Positions 23,005 to 32,595 of a DNA stretch of 64,000 nucleotides are shown here, one piece after another. The stretch covers positions 5,628,564 to 5,692,563 of the forward strand of contig QEOQ01000508.1 in assembly GCA_010279815.1 (NCBI GenBank). The letters run 5' to 3'. A program made the position numbers and the translations under genes. This DNA is from Brachionus plicatilis. Its lineage: Eukaryota > Rotifera > Eurotatoria > Ploima > Brachionidae. The notes under the pieces were generated by a model. It was not told the origin of the DNA. It did not search any database and worked only from the letters and a program-made list of their open reading frames with translations. Positions within the stretch are counted from its first letter, which is position 1. Every line of letters begins with the position of its first letter.

Positions 23005-23694
23005 AATATTATTAAAAAAGTTTTCGCTTCACTGAACAGGTCGAAATTTTTCGTTAAAAATTGATTTTAAAAAAATAAATAATTAACTAATGAATTAGCT
23101 TTTGTAATTAAATTATTTTTTAATAATTTTAAAAATTAAATCTAATTAAATGGAAAAAAAATGATAAAAAATTAAAAAATTTTTTTTCTATTATTTGACA
23201 ATTAGTTATGTGAATGCAACATGGTTCAACATACATTGTTTCATTAATTGACAAGGTCTGAAAATTTATCAGAAATTAAATTTTAATGAGTATTCAAAAC
23301 GCAGTGAATTTGGCAAATTGAAGTTCCTGATCAAATGTAAATTGAATGAAGGTTTGATTTTGATTGCACAATTCCAGTGTTTAATTACTAACCTTTTTTC
23401 GAAAGTATTTTTTACCTAACTTGAGATGTTCTTTGTAGATTTTCTTTTTTGTTTTTGGAGGGTTGAATGTTAAAATTGTTATCATATTGATTCTGGTTCA
23501 AAGCTGTCTTCGAACCTATCTTCTTGATTGTTGATTCAGTAGTTTTTATTCAAAAATAATCAAGAATTATTTAGTAATAAGAAATGAGTTGTCAAATATC
23601 TTTTTTTTTGATAAATAAAATTTCATTTCTTTAATTAAGAAACTTTAATTTTTTATTTAACAAATTGTAGAGTCATTTAATAGAAAGAAAAAAG
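23005..23694. other. Intergenic, no gene seen
   Basis: 0.7 kb of AT-rich DNA between the kinase stop and the LINE remnant. No coding pattern or repeat is recognised. Confidence 0.6.
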
Positions 23695-24020
23695 TTTGTT
23701 CCCTATTTTTTGATTTCTCCAAAGCGTTTGATAGGATTTGGCATGATGGTCTCATTTGTAAACTAATAAAAATGAACCTTTCCCCTTACCTAATACATTG
23801 CATTAATTCATTTTTAGACACAATATAATTTAAAGCAAATTTAAATTGTCATATAAGTGATGAATACCATATTACTCCAGATGTTTCTCAAGGCTCAGTA
23901 ATTAGTCCATTACTATTTAGTATTTTTTTCAATGATATACCTAAAATAGATGAAACAAATGGTGAATACTTTCTTCTTTTTGCTGAAGATTTGGGCACAT
24001 TTTACATATTTCATTGTCTT
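23695..24020 (+). pseudogene. Non-LTR retrotransposon reverse transcriptase fragment
   Basis: One frame reads LFFDFSKAFDRIWHDGLI, then an in-frame stop after NSFLDTI, then ITPDVSQGSVISPLLFSI, FFNDIP and LLFAEDLGTFY. These are the classical LINE (Jockey/CR1-type) reverse-transcriptase motifs: FxDFxKAFDxxxH; P-x-x-QGSxxxPLLF, where the usual GVPQGS reads DVSQGS; and the catalytic FADD box, here FAED. The stop and the mutated catalytic aspartate show a dead copy. The 5' and 3' parts of the element are not recognisable. Confidence 0.85.
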
Positions 24021-24216
24021 CACTAATAATAAAGAAAATATTTACTTAAAATTAAGGATACATAAAAATAAAATTGAGAGTGAAAGGAAATTAAGTATGT
24101 TGGGTATAAAATTCAAAATTATTTGATTCAAAATTAACCTTAGCCTCAGTGGTTGATGAAATAAAACAGCGTTATTGATCACGGTTAAACTTAATAAAAA
24201 TGTTGTTTCGATTTTT

Positions 24217-24529
24217 CGTATAGTTTTATTTCAAAAAAAAGTTCAAAAAATTCTGAGTAAATTTTGATCCATTTCTTGACCATGAAACATTTTTTTTTTA
24301 GATTTAATAGATTTTATCTATCTTCTGAACTTTTTAAATCAAAAGATTGTTTAAAATGTTCCATAAATGGTCTAAATACTAAGGAAGTATTTTTTTAAAA
24401 CAATCTTTTGATTTAAAATGTGCAGAAGATAGATAAAATCTATTAAATCTGAAAAAAAAATGTTTCATGGTCAAGAAATGGATCAAAATTTACTCAGAAT
24501 TTTACTTTTTTTTGAAATAAAACTATACG
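24217..24529. repeat. Near-perfect palindrome made of SAE1 intron 4/exon 5 copies
   Basis: Left arm 24217-24380 and right arm 24386-24529 are reverse complements with only a few mismatches and a deletion of roughly 15-20 bases in the right arm. The loop is five bases (AAGGA at 24381-24385). Each arm resembles SAE1 16752-16890: shared words include TGGAACATTTTAAAC, CTTTTGATT, CAGAAGATA, AAAATCTATTAAAT and a poly-A run followed by TGTTT. The left arm on the minus strand also keeps the intron-end sequence and acceptor AGTATTTAGA. So this is a DNA-level copy, not a retrocopy. There is no open frame of note. It is a hairpin-forming pseudogene fragment. Confidence 0.85.
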
Positions 24530-24539
24530 CAGCAACAAA

Positions 24540-24645
24540 AGATGAATAAAATTTTGATCCAGTTTTCTTCATTTCGATGGTAATAAATTTTTGGTCTCGA
24601 TTGATTATTATATTTTTCGTTCTCTTCGATATGAGCACTCTAATT
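24540..24645. repeat. Dispersed repeat, copy 2
   Basis: Same orientation and about three quarters identical by eye to 20205-20310, including TTGATTATTATATTTTTCGT. It abuts the right arm of the SAE1-derived palindrome. Confidence 0.65.
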
Positions 24646-25353
24646 TAGCTTGATAAATTGTCTTTTAAAGATAAAATTTCAAAGTCTGTCATCTCTATTT
24701 TAGGTGGTTGGTATTTTATGAATTTTTGCATAATTTCATTTATTATTTTTTAATATAATATATATATAAAATTAGTTTCAAAAATTTAACATGGTTGTAT
24801 TCGAAAAAAAAATCAAAACCCGTATAATAATTTCAGTTTTTATTTTTTAATTATCAAAATTAATTTCCGCTTTTAATTTTTCATTAATTTTGTAAAATGA
24901 TAGAAAAATAATCTTTAAAATATTGAAAAAAATTTAAGTGGTTTTTCATTTCGGAATAAAAATAATTAGAATTTTTAATGTATTCACATTAGTGATCAAT
25001 GTATGTTTTCTAAATATACTTAGTGTTTTTAAAGATTTTCAACTCTCTCTTTAGTTAAATATTTTACTATTTTACGAGTCTATGAAACTGTTAAAAATTA
25101 GACATTTTCTCTTCTATTAAAAAGTTTTAACAAGACCGAGAAAAATTCTATCCAATCAAGACACTTAAACATTTATATAAAAATAGTATTTATAATTTCA
25201 AACAATAATCAATTTAATTTTGCAATTTTTTCAAAGCTTTAAAATAAAATTTCTATTTTTATGCGCTTACATAATACAAAAAATTATTAGATAACTTTAG
25301 AATTTGAACTTGAAGTTATTATTTAACAAAATTTTCTATTTTATTATATAAAA
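24646..25353. other. Intergenic, upstream of ETFA
   Basis: 0.7 kb of AT-rich sequence. It includes a TA-rich run near 24755-24770. No gene or clear promoter element is seen. Confidence 0.55.
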
Positions 25354-26419
25354 ATGTTCCGAATTAAAAATTTGATTCGTTCTGGTTCCGGTTTGGCCAG
25401 ACTAAAGCATACATTAGTTGTCGTTGAACATGACAATCAAAAACTATCACAAATTACTTTAAACACGGTGACTGCTGCAACAAAAATTCCAAAAAATGAA
25501 ACTGTCACTTGCATTGTAGCTGGTACAGAGTGTGGCAAGATTGCTGAAGAAGTTTCTCGCATTGCAGGTGTTAACAAAGTATTGGTGGTTGACGATGCCA
25601 ACTTGAACGGATTTTTACCCGAAACAGTCGCACCGGTTTTGGTCGATTTGCAGAAAAAAAATAATTTCACTCATATTGCTTTTGGATCATCGGCATTTGG
25701 CAAGAATTTAATGCCAAGAGTTGCTGCTCTGCTTGATGTACAACCAGTCTCGGACATAGTTGGATTTGATGATGAGAACACTTTTGTCAGAACAATCTAT
25801 GCTGGAAACGCAATTCAAACTGTTAGATCCAAGGATCCCATCAAAATATTCACAGTTCGAGGAACAGCATTCGAAGCCGCAAAGACCGGAAGTAGTTCAG
25901 CAGCTGAGGTAGCTTCGGCTGAAATAACCGCCAAAGGGTCTGACCAAGCCATTTTTGTCAATCAGCAGTTGGCAAAATCTGACAGACCGGCTCTCAATGC
26001 TGCAAAGGTTGTTATTGCTGGAGGAAGAGGTTTGCAAAATGGAGAGAATTTTAAAATACTCTATGACTTGGCTGACACAATGAATGCTGCTGTGGGTGCC
26101 TCAAGAGCAGCAGTTGATGCCGGATACGTAGCAAACGATCTTCAAATTGGTCAGACAGGAAAAATTGTTGCACCAGAGCTTTACATAGCGGTAGGTGTAA
26201 GTGGCGCTATTCAACATTTAGCCGGTATTTTGTTTAAAATGTTTTTTATTAAACAAAAAATAAATCTTAATATTTCCAGGTATGAAAGACAGTAAAACAA
26301 TAGCAGCAATAAACAAAGATCCTGAAGCTCCAATTTTCCAAGTAGCTGATTTGGGCTTGGTAGGTGATTTGTTTAAGGAAGTACCGGTAATGACCAAAAT
26401 GTTGAAGGAAAATAAATAA
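25354..26419 (+). CDS. ETFA: Electron transfer flavoprotein alpha subunit
   Basis: Mitochondrial matrix FAD protein that, with ETFB, passes electrons from acyl-CoA and other dehydrogenases to ETF:ubiquinone oxidoreductase. Exons 25354-26224 and 26280-26419 (phase 1 intron) give 336 residues, close to the human 333. Seen: a basic presequence ([19 protein letters not shown]); an N-terminal ETF domain with [20 protein letters not shown]; and the C-terminal FAD-binding domain [63 protein letters not shown] and [20 protein letters not shown]. The splice restores LAG-MKDSK, invariant in the family. The gene looks intact and active. Base composition is less AT-rich than the flanks, as expected for a conserved gene. 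Confidence 0.97.
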
Positions 26420-28608
26420 ATTTATTTGCCAATGTGTTGAAAGATATTTTAAATAAACTAAAAGTTTTAAATAAAACAAATAATGAATAAAGATTTACTC
26501 ACAAAAAATAAATTTAATCAATAAAACTAAAAAAGAGGAAAATTAAAAATAAAAAAATTATTTAGAATTAAAGGTTGTACCTAAAAAACGGAACTTTAAA
26601 AATAAAATTTAAATTTAACTCATTATTGTTTTGCGTAAATACAAAAATACAATTAATTAATACATAAATACAAAATTGTCTCCAAAAAGTTATTTTTAAA
26701 ATTAAAAAAAAATATTTAGAAATTTTTAAATATTTCAAAGAATTTATAAAATATCATCAACGCTCATTGTTTAGCAATTAGGTTTAAGATACATATCTAA
26801 ATTGAAGTGACTTTATAAACTATTTTTATTTTAAGCGTTTGTTACAGTGTGTTACTATTTTACGACCCCCTATTTCATGACATTTCGTTTTTGTGACTTA
26901 AAGTAGAATTACGCTGAAATACATAATCCTTTCCATGTAAAGTTTTTTCTTATTTATGATCCCCTATTTTGTGACTATTCGAAATTATAGCATGAAAATA
27001 AGACAAAAAGGAACAAATTGTAATTATTCACTACAACAATATAAAATTAATATTTCGTTTTCCTATTAACTTGAATTGAAAATTTTTTGGCAATGTTAAA
27101 GATGGGTATACGAGGTTGGGAGGAGTTTCTGTGTTTTATTGTCGAATTATTTAAAATTAATCTATTGCTTAATAGTGATTAATTAAAAAAAGTGCGAATT
27201 TAATTTGATTAATTTTTTGAAAATTTTTTATCAAAAAGCGCACAATATTAAGGGTAATATAAATTAAATTGATATTGTAGTTTTTGAGTAAATTTGAAGA
27301 AACGATCTTAGAAAAAACTCAATAATTTCTTTCCAACTCTAAAATAGTCAATTGCTTACTAAATTTATTCTAGATACTATTCATGAAAAATGCAAAAAAA
27401 CTTGCCTACTCCAAATGGTACCCTTTAAAGTTTTCTTATAAAATAATTGGCCACATTCTATGAACCATTAATTTATAGCTTAATTATTCTCGCATGACCT
27501 CATATTTATTCGCATTTTAACTTAACTAACTTATTTTAATTTGTTTTTTAAAAAAAGAAAGTTAACAAAATAATTAAGTAATCAAAGGTTTATATCGGAA
27601 CAACTTTGGAATTACATCTCTTAAAAAAGTCATTAGTATGGTAAGCTTAACTAAAGAATGAAATAGCAAACAAGAAAGTTGAAAAAATATTCTAACATTA
27701 TAAAATATTAACAATATATCAATATTGAATTCTCAAGCACTCTAGAGAGCTTATTATTTATACTGATAAATTAATAAAATTTAAGCAATTTAATAAAAAA
27801 AAATTGGAATTAAAATTTTCTAAACTTTTTTAATAAGATGGGAAAAAATCCAATCTCAAGCAGGATTTTTTTTGGAATATTTTACTAACAAAAATTTGAG
27901 ATTAATTTCAACTTTGGCCACAAATTAAGAAGGGCTATCAACTATACATAAAAAATACTTCTCAGTTTTTTAATGATTGTTTAAGAGTAAATTATAGTAT
28001 TTTTAATTTTTAAAAAATTTAAAATAAGGTTATTTATTCCAAATTTGAATAAATAACTTTTGTATTCTTTTTTTATGTAATTACTGTTTAAAAGTAATTT
28101 ACGCAAACAATTTAACTTGGCATGATGTTAAAGACAATAGACGAAAAATATGCATCAAATGCTCAAATCTCATCGGTGTTTTCACCTCAACAAAGAAAGA
28201 TTCGTTTTAATGAATCATAGCATAGCGTTTCAAGGAAATAAACCGTTATTGTTTTCGCGGAAATAAATGCTATTCCTCCACAAATAAAAAACCTTAATAG
28301 ATATATTCAATATAATAGGTAAGCGTTATTGTACATCTCTAAATATACAAATTCACAGTCTCTTTTGAAATTGGTTCTACAAAGAAAATTAATACTACAC
28401 TGCGTTATTCCCCACCACTTTAAAAGCCTAGAATTTAAACTCGTGAATAATTATTATATATTTTAAACTTAACGTTCGTATATATATATATATTTTTTTT
28501 AAAAATAACTTTCAAAAGCAGACAACAATTTAATGACATGTCAAAAAACCTCATTTGTAAAATCAAGTGTCTGTAAAATATATTTTAAAATTTCAAAGCT
28601 GGGGAGGT
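26420..28608. other. Intergenic, no gene seen
   Basis: 2.2 kb of AT-rich DNA between ETFA and the GC hairpin. A patch near 28120-28210 (plus) could encode a short cysteine-containing stretch (KICIKCSN), but it is too short to call. There is an AT-dinucleotide run at about 28476-28490. No RNA gene is recognised. Confidence 0.55.
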
Positions 28609-28633
28609 ACGGAGGGGGCGCAGCCCCCTCCGT
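28609..28633. repeat. Isolated GC-rich perfect hairpin
   Basis: Arms ACGGAGGGGGC (28609-28619) and GCCCCCTCCGT (28623-28633) pair perfectly over 11 bases around a GCA loop. It is nearly all G and C in surroundings that are mostly A and T. Function unknown; it could be the terminal or sub-terminal hairpin of a mobile element or a structured RNA element. Confidence 0.85.
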
Positions 28634-28980
28634 GACTTGTTTTATATGTAAAATTATTTCGATTTTATGACATGGAAAAATTTAACATTGTTTCATATTA
28701 AGATAATATTTACATATATAAAAAAATGGGACGACATGCTTATGATATTTTAACCAAAAAAATAATTTTGGACGAAGAAAACAAAGGGACAAATATTTTT
28801 TGCAACTCAGGGTAACCGAAGAAGAGTAAATAGAAATGTTAAATTTATTACGTACGTTTGAAAATAATGTATTTGAAAGAAAACTTAATATGGTACAAAA
28901 AAAATTGATTTTAATTAAAATTTATTGTAATTTTATATTTTTAGATTTTTTGAATTACTTGTACATTCTGTTATCTTTAT

Positions 28981-29505
28981 TATTTGTGATGATCTTCTTG
29001 GTCGAAAATTTTCTTTTTTTAAAATCTGCCAAGATATGTTCGGACTCATCTTCACTCTGATACATATTTATTTGTGATGATCTTCTTGGTCGAAAATTTT
29101 CTTTTTTTAAAATCTGCCAAGATATGCTCGGACTCATCTTCACTCTGATACTCACTTATTTGTGATGATCTTCTTGGTCGAAAATTTTCTTTTTTTAAAA
29201 TCTGCCAAGATATGTTCGGACTCATCTTCATTCTGATACATATTTATTTGTGATGATCTTCTTGGTCGAAAATTTTCTTTTTTTAAAATCTGCCAAGATA
29301 TGCTCGGACTCATCTTCACTCTGATACATATTTATTTGTGATGATCTTCTTGGTCGAAAATTTTCTTTTTTTAAAATCTGCTAAGATATTTTCGGACTCA
29401 TCTTCACTCTGATACTCACTTATTTGTTATGATCTTCTTGGTCGAAAATTTTCTTTTTTTAAAATCTGCCAAGATATGTTCGGACTCATCTTGACTCTGA
29501 TCTTT
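28981..29505. repeat. 88-base tandem array, six copies
   Basis: Copies start at 28981, 29069, 29157, 29245, 29333 and 29421, each exactly 88 bases, and differ at only a few positions (for example ATGTT/ATGCT and ATACATAT/ATACTCAC). On the minus strand one frame of each copy reads SEDESEHILADFKKRK then FSTKKII, coding-like. But 88 is not a multiple of three, so the frame changes from copy to copy. The near identity means recent amplification. It is not CRISPR-like: there are no variable spacers. Confidence 0.92.
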
Positions 29506-30334
29506 TATTTTTTGATTTGTCATTTTTCAGTTTCTTTCTTAATTCTTTGATACTTATAGTCCTTAATTTTTATTTCAATGCCTTAAGCTCCTTTGAATTT
29601 TTGTGGTCTCTTTTAATTTTTTTTCCAATAACAGGGTTTAAAATAAAGGCAACAAGTATTTGTTTTTCATCGCGAAGATTCTTTCTAGTTCTTGTTCTTT
29701 TTTTTAAAAATTATTAAATTTTCTTTTAACACTCGAAATTAATTACCCACTTTTTTTATTATATTTGTTTGCGCCGACTTGCGTTTTCTTTTGTTCATTG
29801 TTCACTGTTAGAATTCTAATCTTACCGTCATGTAAAAAAATATTCACTCTCATTTTTTTAAATATTTTTTGTTTTTGATTTCTTAAATCCTAATAAACTG
29901 TTTCTTTTTTTAAAAATCGATTTATATGTTTGTTCTACATTTCATTTTCATTTAAAATTTTTAGAATATTTTTTTAATTTATTTTAATTGTTGCTTATGT
30001 TGAAATTTTAAAACATTTTGATTAAGAAATTTTCAGAATAAATAAAAACCATTAAAAACAATTTTTTATTCTAAATTTATCAATCAAATAAAAAATAAAA
30101 AATTAGAAAAATTCAAAAATGGAAATTGGGTTGATCAAACTTCCAAAATAAAACCAAAAATAAAATAGAGATTTCTGAATTGGTAAAATAATTTGTCCAC
30201 GCAATGGCCATGTAATACTTTGAGTAAATTTGGAAAAAAAATAGTATAAATCTTTAAGTAATATTCGTCTTTAATCTTTAAATTTTAGCTTGCCTAATTG
30301 GGAAATTTCGCCATTTATTTAACTTAGTCGTCAT
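29506..30334. other. Intergenic; minus strand partly coding-like
   Basis: About 0.8 kb between the 88-base array and peroxidase 2. The minus strand of about 29740-29510 reads RKNLRDEKQILVAFILNPVI then, after a stop, SIKELRKKLKNDKSKNKR, leading into the array; this could be the remains of a lysine-rich coiled-coil gene or mobile-element ORF. The rest is AT-rich with nothing recognised. Confidence 0.4.
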
Positions 30335-30344
30335 TATAAATAGG
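30335..30344 (+). promoter_or_regulatory. TATA-box candidate of peroxidase 2
   Basis: TATAAATAGG sits 86 bases upstream of the peroxidase 2 ATG, with an initiator-like ACTCATGC about 20 bases downstream. The spacing fits a focused RNA polymerase II promoter with a 5' UTR of 50-60 bases. Confidence 0.5.
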
Positions 30345-30420
30345 AATAACTAGACTCATGCAAAATTAATTTTTTCTCAGATTTCCTTGCTTAAGAAAAA
30401 AAAACACCACCAAAAATAGA

Positions 30421-32595
30421 ATGATCATTAGGATAGTAATTTTTCTTATGGCCTCAATTGTCATCGATCATGTTATTGGAAATTACTTACCAGACAGTTA
30501 CGTTGAAAATGTTTTTTACCAAGCTGCTCGCGAATACCAAACACAGAATGGTCAGATGACTAATGATGAATCAATCTACAAACATTATGGGCTACGTAAA
30601 AAAAGACAAAATGGTCCCAAAGACGCCAGTTCACTTCACGCCTCAGTTCTTAGAACTACACCTGAAACACAAAAAATACATGAAAGCTTCAAAATTGCAC
30701 TAAAAGCATCTAATATGTTGAAGCAAAATTCAACACTTAAAAAAACCACAATTAAACTTCGGGCACCACCAAAATTTTGTCCTTTCGCTTTCGAGCCTAG
30801 TTGCAGCGATCCGGAAAAGTATCGCAAAATAGACGGATCTTGTAATAATCCCGGAAATTCACTTTTGGGCAAATCAACGACACCATTCAAGCGTCTACTG
30901 AGAACAGCTTATGAAGACTCCATCCAAGAGCCACGTAGAAGAGGAGAAATGGGTGACCTATTGCCAAATCCGCGAGAAATCGCACTTAAAATACATGACC
31001 CGCTAGAAAATCCAGCCAAAATAAGTCATTTTGGAGTCATATTTGGACAGTTTATTGATCATGACTTTGCTCTATCGGCTTCCACTGGTTTTGGTTCAAG
31101 TCCTATCAAATGTTTTTGCTTTTCGAATAGCGAAGATTGTGTGAACATACCGACTCCTGAAGATGACATATTCAATGATCAACGATGCCAAGTTTTGACT
31201 CGGTCTGCTGCTTCATTTGATAAATTTGATTGTAGTTTGGGCGCCAGAGAGCAACTAAACACTGTTACACACTGGCTTGATTTATCCCATCAATATGGAA
31301 GTGATGATTCTACTGCCAATAATCTTAGATCATTTATTGATGGAAAATTAAAAACCATAAGAATTGGTGGAATGGAAGGCGAGTTTATGCCCAATACCAG
31401 AACTGGTACATGTGTGGATGAGACCAATGAAGAACTTTGCTTCGAAGCTGGCGATAGTAGAACAAGTCAAAATTTAGCATTGGTTAGCATTCACACTATT
31501 TGGGTCCGGGAGCATAACAGAGTAGCTTTGGCTCTGAAAGAAATAAATCCCCAATGGACAGATGAAGATTTGTTCCAGGAAGCTAGAAGAATAGTCATTG
31601 CTGAATATCAAAATGTAATTTACAAAGAATGGCTGCCGAATTTAATCGGCGAGGATTTCATGAATTTACATGGTCTAAAATTGAGTAACAAAAAATTTTT
31701 CATGGGCTATGATCCAGACACTAATCCACATTTGTCCGCCGAGTTCTCTACGGCCGCATTTCGATTTGGTCATACACTTGTTAGATCAACTTTGACCAAA
31801 ACCGATAATGAGCTGAGACCATTTTCAAATTTTACTTTAGGTTCTATTATGCTAAGACCTACTGAGGCATATACCAATGGTGGCTTGGATTCAATATGCC
31901 GTGGTTTACTTACTGATCCCGGAACTTCATTTGATTCTCACTTTACTGATGAACTCCAAAATCATCTTTTTGAGACCGGGGCTTTCGATGTTCAAACAAG
32001 AAGGTTTTCTCTATCTTCTATTAACATCATGAGAGGTAGAGACCATGGTCTGCCACCTTATAATGATTTTAGAAAGTTTGTTGGTCTTAGTGAGGCTAAA
32101 ACTTTTGATGAATTGACTGAAATACCGGAAAATTTGCGTGAACTGCTCAAGAATGTTTATTCAAGTGTAAATGATATTGATGCATTTACTGGAGGAACTT
32201 GTGAAAATTCGCGCCCCGGTGCTCTTCTTGGACCGACTTTTGCAGGTAATAAAAATAAAGTCCTGAAATAAATTATTTTTTGTATAATATTTGAATAAGA
32301 TATAGTTGCCAGACAGTTCAAAGATCTTAAATTTGGCGATCGTTATTATTATGAGAATGGAAATAACGACACTATTAGATTTACATTGAAGCAGCTGAAT
32401 CAAATTAGAAGAGGATCAATGTCTAGAATCTTGTGTGATAATTTAGATTTAAAATTTATTCAAAAGAATGCATTCTTGCCGCCGAGTGAAGAAAATACCA
32501 TTGTTAGTTGCGCTAGTTTGAAGAAAGTTAATTTAAAAAGATGGAAAGATGAGCCTTTGCCACAAAGGCAGTTTTTTAATAATTTCTTTTTTTAA
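30421..32595 (+). CDS. Secreted animal haem peroxidase 2
   Basis: Paralogue of peroxidase 1, in the same orientation 21 kb away. Exons 30421-32245 and 32300-32595 (phase 1 intron at the same place as in gene 1) give 706 residues. Seen: a signal peptide in residues 1-20; RKKRQ near 60, a likely proprotein cleavage site; FCPFAFEPSC; GQFIDHD with Asp213 and distal His214; Arg347 in GDSRTSQN; VREHNRVA; proximal His451 in RFGHTLVR; NIMRGRDHGL; and a C-terminal RQFKDLKFGDRYYYENG. Two acceptors are possible. Using 32300 gives FADIVARQF, the family length; using the AG six bases later (exon from 32306) would drop two residues. As in gene 1, Gln (350) replaces the second haem-linking Glu. The product ends with an FNNFFF tail. 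Confidence 0.94.

Noticed and set aside
28836..29060. Plus-strand 74-codon open frame
   Set aside because: Runs into the 88-base array and is Leu/Phe/Asn-rich without domain; coding character, if any, is on the minus strand.
28981..29505. Regular repeats resembling a CRISPR array
   Set aside because: The whole 88-base unit repeats without variable spacers, and the genome is clearly eukaryotic; it is a tandem minisatellite.
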